Positions 1 to 8,398 of a stretch of 64,000 bases of DNA are shown here, one piece after another. The notes under the pieces are model-generated. The model did no database searches. It worked only from the letters and a program-made list of their open reading frames with translations, and was not told where the DNA came from. The DNA is from Hymenobacter roseosalivarius DSM 11622 (GTDB lineage Bacteria > Bacteroidota > Bacteroidia > Cytophagales > Hymenobacteraceae). Position 1 is the first letter of the stretch; the number at the start of each line of letters is the position of its first letter. Location: the NCBI RefSeq assembly GCF_900176135.1, contig NZ_FWWW01000070.1:58-64057 (forward strand), read 5' to 3'. The position numbers and the translations under genes were made by a program.

Positions 1-21
1 CTTTTTTACTGCTAACTTATG

Positions 22-3000
22 TTACACCCCTACCTTCTCCTCACTGCCCAACTCGCTCAAGATCCGCTTGGCGGCCTGCACGCTTTTCACCTCCTCGATG
101 CTGACGATGAGCTGCTCCTTGCGCTCCTTCATGGAGGCGGTGCTCGGGTGGGTTTGCACGTAGTTGAGGATGGTGCCGAAGGTGTCGCCCTGGAAGTAGG
201 CCTCGTTGTCGGCGGCCGGGATGTAGCCTTTCAGCAGGTTCTTCTTCAGCGTCAGCTTCTCGAAGCCGACGTGGCAGGCTTGCCAGCGCAGGCGCACGAT
301 GTCGGCCAGCTGCTCCACCTCGGGCGGCAGCGGACCGAAGCGGTCCACGATGCCGGCCACGATTTTGCGCAGCTCCTCGGGGCCTTTCACCCTATCGAGC
401 TTGGAGTACAGCTGCAAGCGCTCCGATACGCTGCTCACGTAGCTATCCGGAATCAGAATTTGCAGGTCCGTCTCGATGTTGCACTCCTTGGGGCCTTTGG
501 TGCCGGCCGCTTCCTGGAGGCGGCCGGTGGTGTCGCCCAAAAACAGGTCGCGGAACTCGGTTTCCTTCAGCTCCGTCACCGCGTCGTCGAGAATCTGGTG
601 GTAGGTTTCGAAGCCCAGATCATTGATAAAGCCGCTCTGTTCGCCCCCCAGCAGGTTGCCTGCCCCGCGAATATCGAGGTCGCGCATGGCCACGTTGAAG
701 CCCGCGCCTAGGTCCGAGAACTCTTCCAGGGTGCTCAGGCGCTTGCGGGCGTCGGAGGGCAGCGTGGCCACCGGCGGGGTGAGCAGGTAGCAGAACGCCT
801 TCTTGTTGGAGCGCCCCACGCGACCCCGCATCTGGTGCAGGTCGCTCAGGCCAAAGAGGTGGGCGCGGTTGATAATGATGGTGTTGGCATTGGGAATATC
901 CAGGCCCGACTCGATCAGGTTGGTGCTCACCAGCACGTCGTATTCGCCGTCGATAAACTTCATCATGCGCTTCTCCAGCAAGTCGCCCTCCATCTGCCCG
1001 TGTATGTAGGTGATGCGGGCGTCGGGTACGAGGCGCAGCACCATGGCAGCCATTTCCTCAATGTCCTTCACGCGGTTGTGCACCAGGAAAATTTGCCCCC
1101 CACGCTTGATTTCGCGGGCCACCGCGTCGCGAATCAGCAGCTCATCGAATACGTGCAGCTCCGTTTGCACGGGCTGGCGGTTGGGCGGCGGCGTGGCAAT
1201 CACGCTCAGGTCGCGGGCGCCCATAAGCGAGAAGTGCAGGGTGCGCGGAATGGGCGTCGCCGAGAGCGTGAGCGTATCCACGTTTATCTTCAGCTCCTTG
1301 AGCTTGTCCTTGGTCTTGACCCCAAACTTCTGCTCTTCGTCAATAATGAGCAAGCCTAAGTCCTTGAACTTGATGTCTTTATTGGTGAGCCGGTGGGTGC
1401 CGATGAGAATATCGGTTTTGCCGTCGGCCACGCGGCCTAGGGTTTCCTTTATCTGCTTGGTGCTCTTGAAGCGGTTCACGTACTCCACCGTCACGGGCAG
1501 GTTGGCGAGCCGCTCGCGGAAGGTTTTGTAGTGCTGCATAGCCAGAATGGTGGTGGGCACCAGAATGGCCGCCTGCTTACCGTCGGCCACAGCCTTGAAG
1601 GCGGCCCGGATGGCAATTTCAGTTTTGCCAAAGCCCACGTCGCCGCAGATGAGGCGGTCCATGGGGTGGGGCACTTCCATATCGCGCTTCACGTCCTCGG
1701 TGGCCTTGGCCTGGTCGGGCGTGTCTTCGTAGATAAAGCTCGATTCCAGCTCGGCCTGCATGAATGAGTCCTTGGCAAAGGCGTGGCCGGGGGCCGTTTT
1801 GCGCTTGGCGTACAGTCGAATCAGCTCGGCGGCAATGTCCTTTACCTTCTTCTTTACCGACTTCTTCTTGTTTTCCCACTCCGGCGAGCCCAGCTTGCTC
1901 ATGGTGGGCGGCGTGCCCTCGGCCCCCGAGTACTTGGCAATCTTGTGCAGGGCGTGAATGCTGACGGTCAGCACGTCGTCGTCGCGGTACACCAGCCGAA
2001 TGGCCTCCTGCAAGTGCCCGTTTATCTCCACCTGGGTAAGGCCCGCGAACCGCGCGATGCCGTAGTCCTGGTGGGTCACGTAGTCGCCGGGCGAAAGGGT
2101 GCGCAGCTCCTTGAGGGTAAGGGCCTTTTTCTTGGAAAACTTGCGCGCTTCCTGGGCCCGATAAAACCGCTCAAACAGCTGGTGGTCGGTGTACACGGTC
2201 AGGTTGAGCACTTCATCAATGAAGCCCTCGCGCAGGGCTAGCAGCATGTGCTGGAAGGTCACGTTATTATCCAGCTCGTCGAAAATGGTGCGCAGCCGGT
2301 CGGCCTGCCGCACCGAGTCGGCCGCGATGAGGCAGGTAAAGCCTTTTTGCTGATTCTCGCGCAGGTTTTTTACCAGGCGCTCAAAGTCTTTATTAAAGCT
2401 GGGCTGGGGCTTAGCGGCAAACTGAAAATCCTCCGCGTTCTTGAAGCTAAACCGCTTGCCGAACTCCACCACCGGGAAATTATCCAGTAGCTTCTTAAAC
2501 GACTTGCCCGACTCAAACAAGCCCTCCGGCCGGCTCACAATCTGCACGCCGCCCGCCGATTGCAGCATCTCCTGAAACCCCTGGTCAGCCTTCTCAAACG
2601 ACTCCCCCACAATGTCGATGGTCTGGCGCACGTCCTTTATCCACAGCGCCGTGTTGCGCGGCATAAAGTCCAGAAAAGCCTCCCGGGTTTCCTGCAACAG
2701 CTTGGTTTGCACGTTCGGAATAATGCTCACCTGCGGCTTCTGCTCCACCGACAGCTGCGTCTCTGGGTTAAACGTCCGGATTGTCTCGACCTCATCCCCA
2801 AACAGCTCAATGCGGTACGGCAGCTCGTTGGCGTAGCTGAAAATATCCACGATACCACCGCGCACGGCAAACTGGCCGGCCTCGTACACAAAGTCCGTCC
2901 GCTCGAAGTCGTACTCCGCCAGCATCTCGCTGATAAAGTTGACGTCCAGCTTTTCGCCCACTTTCACCAAAAAGGTGTTGGCCACAAGGCTTTTGCGGTT

Positions 3001-3495
3001 GATTACTTTCTCAAACAGCGCCTCGGGGTAGGTCACGATCAGCTCGCCGCGCACTTCCGCTTTTGAAGCTTTCGTATTAGGGCCAACTGCGGCGCCACTG
3101 CGACTGCTGCTGAGGCGGTTGAGCACCTCCGCCCGCATCAGTACATTGGCGTTTTCCGTCTCGTCGAACTGGTAGGGCCGCTTGTATGAGCTGGGAAAGA
3201 TGAGCGGATCGGCCTCGGGAAGCAGGTGCTGCAAGTCGGCCAGGAAGTAGCTGGCCTCATCTTTATCGTGCAGCACATACAGGTGGTGCTGCTCAGGATA
3301 AAGCGTGTGCGCAGCCGCGGCCAGCACAGCATCCTGGCTACCAACCAGCCCGCGCAGATGCAGGCGGGGCGGCCCGTCGGGGGCGGGCTCACCCGTAGCG
3401 CGTAGCGACCGGGCGGTGGCCGGATTCAGGCGGGCCGCCACGGTCATTACAGTGGGATCGAGGCGGTATAGCTGGAGGAAGTCGGTGACTTTCAA
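22..3495 (-). CDS. mfd: Transcription-repair coupling factor Mfd
   Basis: Mfd is a DNA translocase that removes RNA polymerase stalled at lesions and recruits UvrA. The 1157-residue product has the family's usual length. An N-terminal UvrB-like, UvrA-binding region comes first. An RNA-polymerase-interaction (CarD-like) domain follows from about residue 467 (LSPGDYVTHQDYGIARF). The RecG-like helicase core has Walker A GDVGFGKTE near residue 618 and a DEEQ box at 719-722, followed by motifs SATPIP and GRVGRS. The C-terminal region is the TRCF domain. The start ATG at 3495 is 26 bases from a perfect -7 box (TACCTTTG, complement of 3521-3528). The gene stands alone and is divergent from the hydrolase at 3739. 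Identification is firm. Confidence 0.97.
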   Translation of the reverse strand: MKVTDFLQLYRLDPTVMTVAARLNPATARSLRATGEPAPDGPPRLHLRGLVGSQDAVLAAAAHTLYPEQHHLYVLHDKDEASYFLADLQHLLPEADPLIFPSSYKRPYQFDETENANVLMRAEVLNRLSSSRSGAAVGPNTKASKAEVRGELIVTYPEALFEKVINRKSLVANTFLVKVGEKLDVNFISEMLAEYDFERTDFVYEAGQFAVRGGIVDIFSYANELPYRIELFGDEVETIRTFNPETQLSVEQKPQVSIIPNVQTKLLQETREAFLDFMPRNTALWIKDVRQTIDIVGESFEKADQGFQEMLQSAGGVQIVSRPEGLFESGKSFKKLLDNFPVVEFGKRFSFKNAEDFQFAAKPQPSFNKDFERLVKNLRENQQKGFTCLIAADSVRQADRLRTIFDELDNNVTFQHMLLALREGFIDEVLNLTVYTDHQLFERFYRAQEARKFSKKKALTLKELRTLSPGDYVTHQDYGIARFAGLTQVEINGHLQEAIRLVYRDDDVLTVSIHALHKIAKYSGAEGTPPTMSKLGSPEWENKKKSVKKKVKDIAAELIRLYAKRKTAPGHAFAKDSFMQAELESSFIYEDTPDQAKATEDVKRDMEVPHPMDRLICGDVGFGKTEIAIRAAFKAVADGKQAAILVPTTILAMQHYKTFRERLANLPVTVEYVNRFKSTKQIKETLGRVADGKTDILIGTHRLTNKDIKFKDLGLLIIDEEQKFGVKTKDKLKELKINVDTLTLSATPIPRTLHFSLMGARDLSVIATPPPNRQPVQTELHVFDELLIRDAVAREIKRGGQIFLVHNRVKDIEEMAAMVLRLVPDARITYIHGQMEGDLLEKRMMKFIDGEYDVLVSTNLIESGLDIPNANTIIINRAHLFGLSDLHQMRGRVGRSNKKAFCYLLTPPVATLPSDARKRLSTLEEFSDLGAGFNVAMRDLDIRGAGNLLGGEQSGFINDLGFETYHQILDDAVTELKETEFRDLFLGDTTGRLQEAAGTKGPKECNIETDLQILIPDSYVSSVSERLQLYSKLDRVKGPEELRKIVAGIVDRFGPLPPEVEQLADIVRLRWQACHVGFEKLTLKKNLLKGYIPAADNEAYFQGDTFGTILNYVQTHPSTASMKERKEQLIVSIEEVKSVQAAKRILSELGSEEKVGV

Positions 3496-3520
3496 AAGGT
3501 AGAGAAGGCTAGGAGGGAGG

Positions 3521-3528
3521 CAAAGGTA
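3521..3528 (-). promoter_or_regulatory. -7 element of the mfd promoter
   Basis: The complement reads TACCTTTG, a perfect match to the Bacteroidota TAnnTTTG element, 26 bases before the mfd ATG. No TTG is present at the -33 position. That position is instead covered by an 11-bp inverted repeat (3531-3560). Confidence 0.7.
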
Positions 3529-3530
3529 GA

Positions 3531-3560
3531 AGCCCGACCGGATGGTTCTCCGGTCGGGCT
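3531..3560. repeat. 11-bp perfect inverted repeat over the mfd -33 region
   Basis: Arms 3531-3541 and 3550-3560 are perfectly complementary (AGCCCGACCGG) around an 8-base loop. The element is upstream of the predicted mfd start of transcription. It has no T-run on either side and no gene ends nearby, so it does not look like a terminator. It may be an operator, but that is inference. Confidence 0.5.
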
Positions 3561-3738
3561 ACTGCGCGTTAGGCAATACCATAGGTAGGGGCCGAAAGTT
3601 TCCGGCGTGGTTAAGTATGGCTATTGGGGGGCAAATAAGGCTACTTTTTGAAAGACACAACTTAAAAAAGCCCCCCAGCCCAAAGCTGCCGTCCGCGCCG
3701 GTATCTTCGTCGTCTCGTTCCTGCTATAATTCTTACAA

Positions 3739-4479
3739 GTGCGCGGTTCATCTCACCTGGCCATCGGCCTGATTACGGGCGTGGCCATTGCTGGCCTGGT
3801 GCCCGGTATCCCCTTTTCGCCCGCCGGTATTGCCTTGGCTGGCTTCTCCTCCCTGGCCCCCGACCTCGACCACCCTGATAGCCGCCTGAGCAAGCGCCTT
3901 GGCTTTTCCCAGAACTACGTGCGCTGGGCTTTTGCTGCCGCTGGCGCCGGCCTGGCTGCCTACACTCACTTCCTGCTGCCCATCGGCCCCGACCGGCGCA
4001 TGGGTTTCACGGCCGCGCTGGCGTTCGGCTTGCTGGGCCTGGCTATGCAAGGCGGCTCCGTGCGGAAGCTGGCGCTCCTGTTCACGGGTGTGCTCACCGT
4101 GCTGGCCGGATTGTACTTTGAGTTTCTGTGGTTGAGCTTGCTGGGAATCTTCGTAGCCGTGGCGCCCTTCACTACCCACCGTTCCTGGACGCACACTATT
4201 TGGGCCACCGTGCTCTGGACTTATATTGGCTATCTGGCTAATAAGTCGCTGGGCTGGCATGGTGTGGCCCATTTTGCCGGGGCCGGCTACCTCTCGCACC
4301 TGCTGGCCGATTCGCTTACCAAGCAGGGCGTGCGCTGGTTCCTGCCCTTCTCCGAAACGAGTTTGAAGCTGCCGCTTATCTCCACTGGCTCGGCCACCGG
4401 CAATGTGCTGGAAGTCGCTATTTGCGCTGGCTACGGCTTGCTCGTGTTGGGGTTAGTGATTGGTCGTTTGCAGTTTTAA
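3739..4479 (+). CDS. YdjM-like membrane-bound metal-dependent hydrolase
   Basis: This 246-residue protein looks like the YdjM/DUF457 family of inner-membrane metal-dependent hydrolases; their substrate is not known. The likely metal ligands are visible: H6 in RGSSHLAIG, D42/D44/H45 in PDLDHPDSR, H147 and H152 in THRSWTHT, and H197/D201 in SHLLADS. Four to six hydrophobic segments lie between them. The start is GTG at 3739, because family members begin M-x-G-x-(S/T)-H. No Shine-Dalgarno sequence is seen. A near-match -7 box (TATCTTCG, 3702-3709) lies upstream. The gene is monocistronic. Confidence 0.85.
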   Translation: MRGSSHLAIGLITGVAIAGLVPGIPFSPAGIALAGFSSLAPDLDHPDSRLSKRLGFSQNYVRWAFAAAGAGLAAYTHFLLPIGPDRRMGFTAALAFGLLGLAMQGGSVRKLALLFTGVLTVLAGLYFEFLWLSLLGIFVAVAPFTTHRSWTHTIWATVLWTYIGYLANKSLGWHGVAHFAGAGYLSHLLADSLTKQGVRWFLPFSETSLKLPLISTGSATGNVLEVAICAGYGLLVLGLVIGRLQF

Positions 4480-5079
4480 CTCACAGGACTTGCGCAGGTG
4501 AAACAAGAAAACTGCAAGCCAAACGGTTACCGAAGCCATCAGGGCGGCTAAAGAAATCCGAAAAGCCCCCCGGTGGCAGGCAATGTGGAGTCGCCCAAGC
4601 ACCCGCGTAATTATTTGAATAAAGTATAAAGTCTTGGCTGATTAAAGCACTACTCTCCTTATATATTGCCTAGTTTAGTACTACGTATAGGCCGCAATCA
4701 GCTATATGCTATGACTACGTATATACCGCATGTACTTAAAAAAGATAGTTGGACAAAAAGATGCAACAGCATAAGTTTGTATTCTTAAAATGATGCAGTT
4801 AGTTTCGCCAATCGAAAGTTGTTAAGGAGCAAATTTCCTGGTATAAATTACGTAGTATTAAATATATTTTTTTAATATTACGTTTATATTAAATCAGTTA
4901 GTTATACTGCAATTCCGGCAGTGCTTACCGGCTTTCTACAGTTAGTTTCGTTACCCCACTCTTTTTCGAGTTGTTTCACTGGCGTCGCCCCCGTAGTAAT
5001 TCGTGGCGATTGGCTCACCCAACATCGTGGTACTCAAGTGTTGCTTTAACTATTCTAGGTAGTGCAAGCAGCGTGCTTT
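4480..5079. other. Long AT-rich intergenic region
   Basis: I see no gene here. The region contains one copy of the dispersed AAAAGCCCCCC word at 4561-4571. It also has a near-identical 15-base direct repeat, CTACGTATAGGCCGC at 4681-4695 and CTACGTATATACCGC at 4715-4729. A marked AT-rich tract runs from about 4840 to 4900. Promoter elements for the next gene begin at 5081. Confidence 0.6.
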
Positions 5080-5080
5080 G

Positions 5081-5111
5081 TATCTTTGGCTGGGCCAATT
5101 TTCTACTTTTG
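5081..5111 (+). promoter_or_regulatory. Two overlapping -7 candidates for the NYN/cold-shock gene
   Basis: TATCTTTG at 5081-5088 and TACTTTTG at 5104-5111 both match TAnnTTTG perfectly. The second has a TTG at 5078-5080, 23 bases upstream, within the range seen for Bacteroidota promoters. Transcripts would have leaders of about 65-90 bases before the ATG at 5180. Confidence 0.6.
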
Positions 5112-5179
5112 ATTACCCTGCCGAACTTATTTACCCGCTCCTATTTCACACCTCACTTGCGCACAAAAATTTATTTAGT

Positions 5180-6184
5180 ATGAACCAGATGAATAGCCCT
5201 CTGATTCGGATAGGCGTCTTCTACGACGGCAATTATTTCCTGAAAATCAGCGATTATTACTACTTCCAGCATGAGCGTAAGGCTCGTATCAGCCTGGAGG
5301 GCCTGCACGAGTATATCCGCCACCAAGTAGCCGAAGAAGAAGACGTAGACGTGCGCCTAAGCCAGGTGACCGACTCGCACTTTTTCCGCGGTCGCCTAAG
5401 TGCTACGGAAGCCCGCGATAAAGACCGCTTGTTCCACGATCGGCTGCTCGACGATATTCTGATGCACCTGGGCGTAACTACGCACTACATGCCGCTGAAA
5501 ACCCGCGACGGCCGTTTGCAGGAAAAAGGCATTGACGTGTGGTTGGCCCTGGAAGCCTTGGAACTGGCTTTGCACAAAAGCTTCGACGTGCTGGTGCTCA
5601 TCGCCGGCGACAGCGACTACGCGCCGCTGGTCAAGAAACTCAATACCATCGGCACCCGCGTGATGCTGCTGAACTGGGACTTCAAGTACGTGGACTTCAA
5701 AGGCGAGAACCGCGTAACGCGCGCTTCCCAGCAACTTTTGGAGCACGCGACGTACCCAATTGCCATGCACGACGTGATTGACGCCGGCCTCGCCAGCAAC
5801 GACGAGCTGATCGACAGCCTGTTCGTGACCCAGCCCGAGCCTGCTCCTTTTCCAACCGTTAAGTCTGCTCGCCCAACCGGCCCCACGGCCGCTGGCCCGG
5901 TTGGCACGGTAGGCATGAGTACCATCAAGAACCTGAAAAACGGGTTTGGCTTCGTCGTAATGCCCCCCAACAACCTCTTCTTCAGCTACGCGGATATGTC
6001 GGAAGGCGACTTCAACGACCTGCACGAAGGTGACTGGGTGGAGTTCACCGTAGGCCGTAACCACCGCGACGAAGACTGCGCCCGCAACGTACGCAAAGTG
6101 CAGCCCCCGCAGGAAGGCGACGAGTACGACGACGAGACAGAGACCGAAGAGCACGAGTCGGCCAACACCTCGGAGCACTTGTAA
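5180..6184 (+). CDS. NYN-domain nuclease fused to a cold-shock domain
   Basis: The 334-residue protein has an N-terminal NYN (LabA/DUF88, PIN-like) domain at about 8-200. Acidic active-site candidates are D16 in VFYDGNYF, D119 in KGIDVWL and D144/D146 in IAGDSDYAPL. A Pro/Ala-rich linker follows. Residues 246-307 resemble a cold-shock/OB fold (NGFGFVVMP, LFFSYADM). The tail (312-330) is very acidic. NYN proteins of this type cut or bind RNA, so an RNA-processing role is inferred. The ATG at 5180 is chosen because the NYN core starts directly after it; an upstream in-frame start at 5078 would precede the promoter. Two terminator hairpins follow. Confidence 0.85.
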   Translation: MNQMNSPLIRIGVFYDGNYFLKISDYYYFQHERKARISLEGLHEYIRHQVAEEEDVDVRLSQVTDSHFFRGRLSATEARDKDRLFHDRLLDDILMHLGVTTHYMPLKTRDGRLQEKGIDVWLALEALELALHKSFDVLVLIAGDSDYAPLVKKLNTIGTRVMLLNWDFKYVDFKGENRVTRASQQLLEHATYPIAMHDVIDAGLASNDELIDSLFVTQPEPAPFPTVKSARPTGPTAAGPVGTVGMSTIKNLKNGFGFVVMPPNNLFFSYADMSEGDFNDLHEGDWVEFTVGRNHRDEDCARNVRKVQPPQEGDEYDDETETEEHESANTSEHL

Positions 6185-6236
6185 TCTACATTATTCCGCT
6201 CTGATCTCTCCCCTGCGGTTCGGCGACCATTCACTT

Positions 6237-6276
6237 TCGGCCCTCAGGCTCTTGTTGAGAGAGCTTGAGGGCCGAA
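6237..6276 (+). terminator. Terminator of the NYN/cold-shock gene
   Basis: Arms 6237-6253 and 6260-6276 form a 17-bp stem with one G-U pair and a 6-base loop, followed by a T-rich stretch. It starts about 50 bases after the stop codon. Confidence 0.75.
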
Positions 6277-6288
6277 TTTATTTAATCG

Positions 6289-6320
6289 AAAAGCCCCCTA
6301 TATAGCTATAGGGGGCTTTT
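6289..6320. terminator. Second perfect hairpin, bidirectional terminator
   Basis: Arms 6289-6302 and 6307-6320 (AAAAGCCCCCTATA and its complement) form a 14-bp perfect stem with a 4-base loop and T-runs on both strands. It can terminate in either direction. Confidence 0.75.
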
Positions 6321-6509
6321 CTGTTTGTAAAGTTTGAAACCCTAGAGCTACTATTGCCTCTTTAACCCATTGCCAGGCGGAGCGGAGCATCGCGCGCGCT
6401 GATGTTTGATTGGTAATCAGACGACCTTATACGAGATGCTTCACTGCGTTCTGCATGACGAACGGGGTAGTGAATCATGAGCGTTTGAACAGTTGGCGCG
6501 GTCACCTGA
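6321..6509. repeat. Intergenic repeat of the HAERSEASR type
   Basis: The stretch from about 6373 to 6463 holds two inverted copies of a GATGCTTC/GATGCTCC-containing unit (around 6378-6395 and 6431-6463). The complementary strand translates to the recognisable string HAERSEASR. That string marks a dispersed intergenic repeat I know from many Bacteroidota genomes. No gene is likely here. Confidence 0.55.
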
Positions 6510-6977
6510 CTACACCTCCTTCGGAAACAGCAGCTCATGAAAGTCGCGCTTATCGGCGGGATAGCGGTTGAAGGTGCCAAGGCCGCGGGCCACTACTATT
6601 TCGCGGGTGGCGCAATAGATATCGGCGCTGGCTACAATGAGGGTTTTGCCGGAGTGCTCTACGTGGCCGCGGGCCAGCAAATGGTCATGCAAACGAACGG
6701 GCAGCAGGTAGTTTATCTTGAACTCGACCGTCGAGACTAGCTCGCTGGCCGTGAAAGCCAGGCTGAGCGCGGCGGCGCCTAGGGCGGCGTCCATGAGGCC
6801 GGCTAGCACGCCGCCGTGGCAGGTGCCGGGTGAGGACAGATGATCTTTGCGTACCTTCATAGTGTAAACCACTTCACCGGGCTTCGTCATGCTCAGCTCC
6901 ATGCCATTCATGCGGCCGTAGTTGTTGATTTGTTTGTAGAGCGCTAGTAGCGTGGCAACGTTCGGAGTAGGTTCCAT
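6510..6977 (-). CDS. PaaI-family hotdog thioesterase
   Basis: This 155-residue single hotdog-fold protein belongs to the PaaI/YdiI thioesterase group, which hydrolyses acyl-CoA esters. The family core is seen in CHGGVLAGLMDAALGAAA (about residues 53-70), where the HGG segment and the acidic residue of the following helix form the active site. The beta-strand region FKINYLLPV follows. The ATG at 6977 is preceded by a near-match -7 box (TATCTTTT, complement of 6986-6993). The substrate is not predictable from the sequence. The GNAT gene is 117 bases upstream on the same strand and may be co-transcribed. Confidence 0.88.
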   Translation of the reverse strand: MEPTPNVATLLALYKQINNYGRMNGMELSMTKPGEVVYTMKVRKDHLSSPGTCHGGVLAGLMDAALGAAALSLAFTASELVSTVEFKINYLLPVRLHDHLLARGHVEHSGKTLIVASADIYCATREIVVARGLGTFNRYPADKRDFHELLFPKEV

Positions 6978-7094
6978 AGTAGCTGAAAAGATACGGCTCC
7001 TTCTTAAAAAGCCCCCAAGAACACCTGCTGCTCACTAACGATTTCCGCAAGCGCGAGAGTGTAGTAAAGAGGTGTCTTGTATAGAAGAGAAGGC

Positions 7095-7538
7095 CTAGCT
7101 GGCAAGCAACTTGCGCATCAGGAAATGCGGAATTACACCAAACAGCGTATGTGAAGGCGCCACGACTGTATAGCCCAGCTTTCGGTAAAACGCCACCGCC
7201 GATTCGCGGGCGTGGAGAATGCACTCCGTAAAACCCTGCGCGGCGGCAGTTTCCTCCAGATACGTCATGAGCTGTAGCCCAACGCCGCGGCCGTGCCAGT
7301 CGGGGTGCACGGCCACGGCGCGCACCTGTACCTGGTTCTTCTCAGACGGGTGCAGACGAGCCACCCCGATAACCATTCCATCGTCGGCTACGGCCATAAT
7401 GTGGTGGGTAGCAGCAACCTCGTCGTCGTCGGCGCGCTCTGAGCCGGGCGGCTGCTGCCAGGGCTGGCGCAGCACCTGGTAGCGTAGGGCATAGTAAGCG
7501 GCAAAGTCGGCGGCGGTGCTGGGCTGGCGGATGATCAT
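7095..7538 (-). CDS. GNAT-family N-acetyltransferase
   Basis: The 147-residue protein has the GNAT acetyl-CoA-binding signature VRAVAVHPDWHGRGVGLQL. The C-terminal strand/helix (AVAFYRKLGYTVV) is also typical. Such enzymes acetylate amines on small molecules or protein N-termini; the substrate here is unknown. The ATG at 7538 (MIIRQPSTAADF) fits the family's N-terminal strand. The open frame extends upstream to 7802, but that part runs through the divergent yajQ promoter and looks non-coding. Confidence 0.85.
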   Translation of the reverse strand: MIIRQPSTAADFAAYYALRYQVLRQPWQQPPGSERADDDEVAATHHIMAVADDGMVIGVARLHPSEKNQVQVRAVAVHPDWHGRGVGLQLMTYLEETAAAQGFTECILHARESAVAFYRKLGYTVVAPSHTLFGVIPHFLMRKLLAS

Positions 7539-7730
7539 ACGTGGTAGCGAGTCTGAAGAGCGCGTAGGGAAGCTGTGATTGCATGCATTTGCCCCCCAGC
7601 CATCATTTGCAACGATTGGCATTTTGGGTAGCAGAGCGGCAAGCCAAGATAGTGGAAAGCAGCGCTTGGCTGGGGGTGAATTTGAGCGGCCGGCGTGTAG
7701 CACCACCGTGCGCGAACGTTGGCAAACGCC

Positions 7731-7738
7731 TACCTTTG
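7731..7738 (+). promoter_or_regulatory. -7 element upstream of the yajQ-family gene
   Basis: TACCTTTG is a perfect TAnnTTTG match 64 bases before the ATG at 7802. No correctly spaced TTG is found at -33. Confidence 0.55.
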
Positions 7739-7801
7739 GTGCCTGCGTCACCCGAACCGCCGCTCCGACGTACAGATTACTCCACTCCTCAAACCCTACC
7801 A

Positions 7802-8293
7802 ATGCCCTCTTTCGATATTGTTAGCAAAGTAGACCCGCAGACGCTTGAAAATGCGATAAATACGGCTAAAAAAGAACTCCAGACCCGCTACGACCTGCGC
7901 GACACTAAGGGCGGCATCGAGCTGGACAAAAAGGCCAATACCATTGAGCTCAGCTCCGAAAACTCGATGCGCGTGAAGTCGCTGGAGGATATCCTGCTGA
8001 CGCGCATCGTGAAGCAGGGTCTCAATGGTACTTGCCTCGACTTTTCGGAGGAGGAGCAGGCCTCCGGGGCCCTGGTCAAGAAAACGGTTAAAGTGCGGGT
8101 TGGTATTGATAAGGACACGAGCCGCAAAATCGGGAAGCTCATCAAAGACAGCAAGCTGAAAGTAGACGTGCAAACCCAGGATGAGCAGGTGCGCGTGGCC
8201 TCCAAAAAAATCGATGAGCTTCAGCAGGTAATGGCCCTGCTGCGCGGTGCCGACCTGGGCATTCCCCTGCAATTCGTGAATATGAAAAGCTAG
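7802..8293 (+). CDS. YajQ-family nucleotide-binding protein (UPF0234)
   Basis: The 163-residue product matches the full length of the YajQ family. It has the hallmark start MPSFDIVSKVD, then RYDLRDTKG, and the C-terminal DLGIPLQFVN. Family members have two RNP-like folds. A Xanthomonas homologue binds cyclic di-GMP, and an E. coli homologue has been linked to nucleic acid binding. The role here is inferred only. The ATG at 7802 is fixed by the conserved N-terminus; the longer frame from 7583 overlaps the promoter. The terC-like gene follows after 105 bases. Confidence 0.93.
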   Translation: MPSFDIVSKVDPQTLENAINTAKKELQTRYDLRDTKGGIELDKKANTIELSSENSMRVKSLEDILLTRIVKQGLNGTCLDFSEEEQASGALVKKTVKVRVGIDKDTSRKIGKLIKDSKLKVDVQTQDEQVRVASKKIDELQQVMALLRGADLGIPLQFVNMKS

Positions 8294-8398
8294 AGGCCAT
8301 TTGTAAAAATAGAGCAGATGCTGTTGATGCAGCTATCAGCGGCACTTGCTCAGCTTTTGTTCCTTTGCTTCCCTCCCGTTTGCCAAACCTGCGCTTGA

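Noticed and set aside
7539..7802. N-terminal extension of the GNAT frame to 7802
   Set aside because: The extra 88 residues overlap the divergent yajQ promoter and are not GNAT-like.
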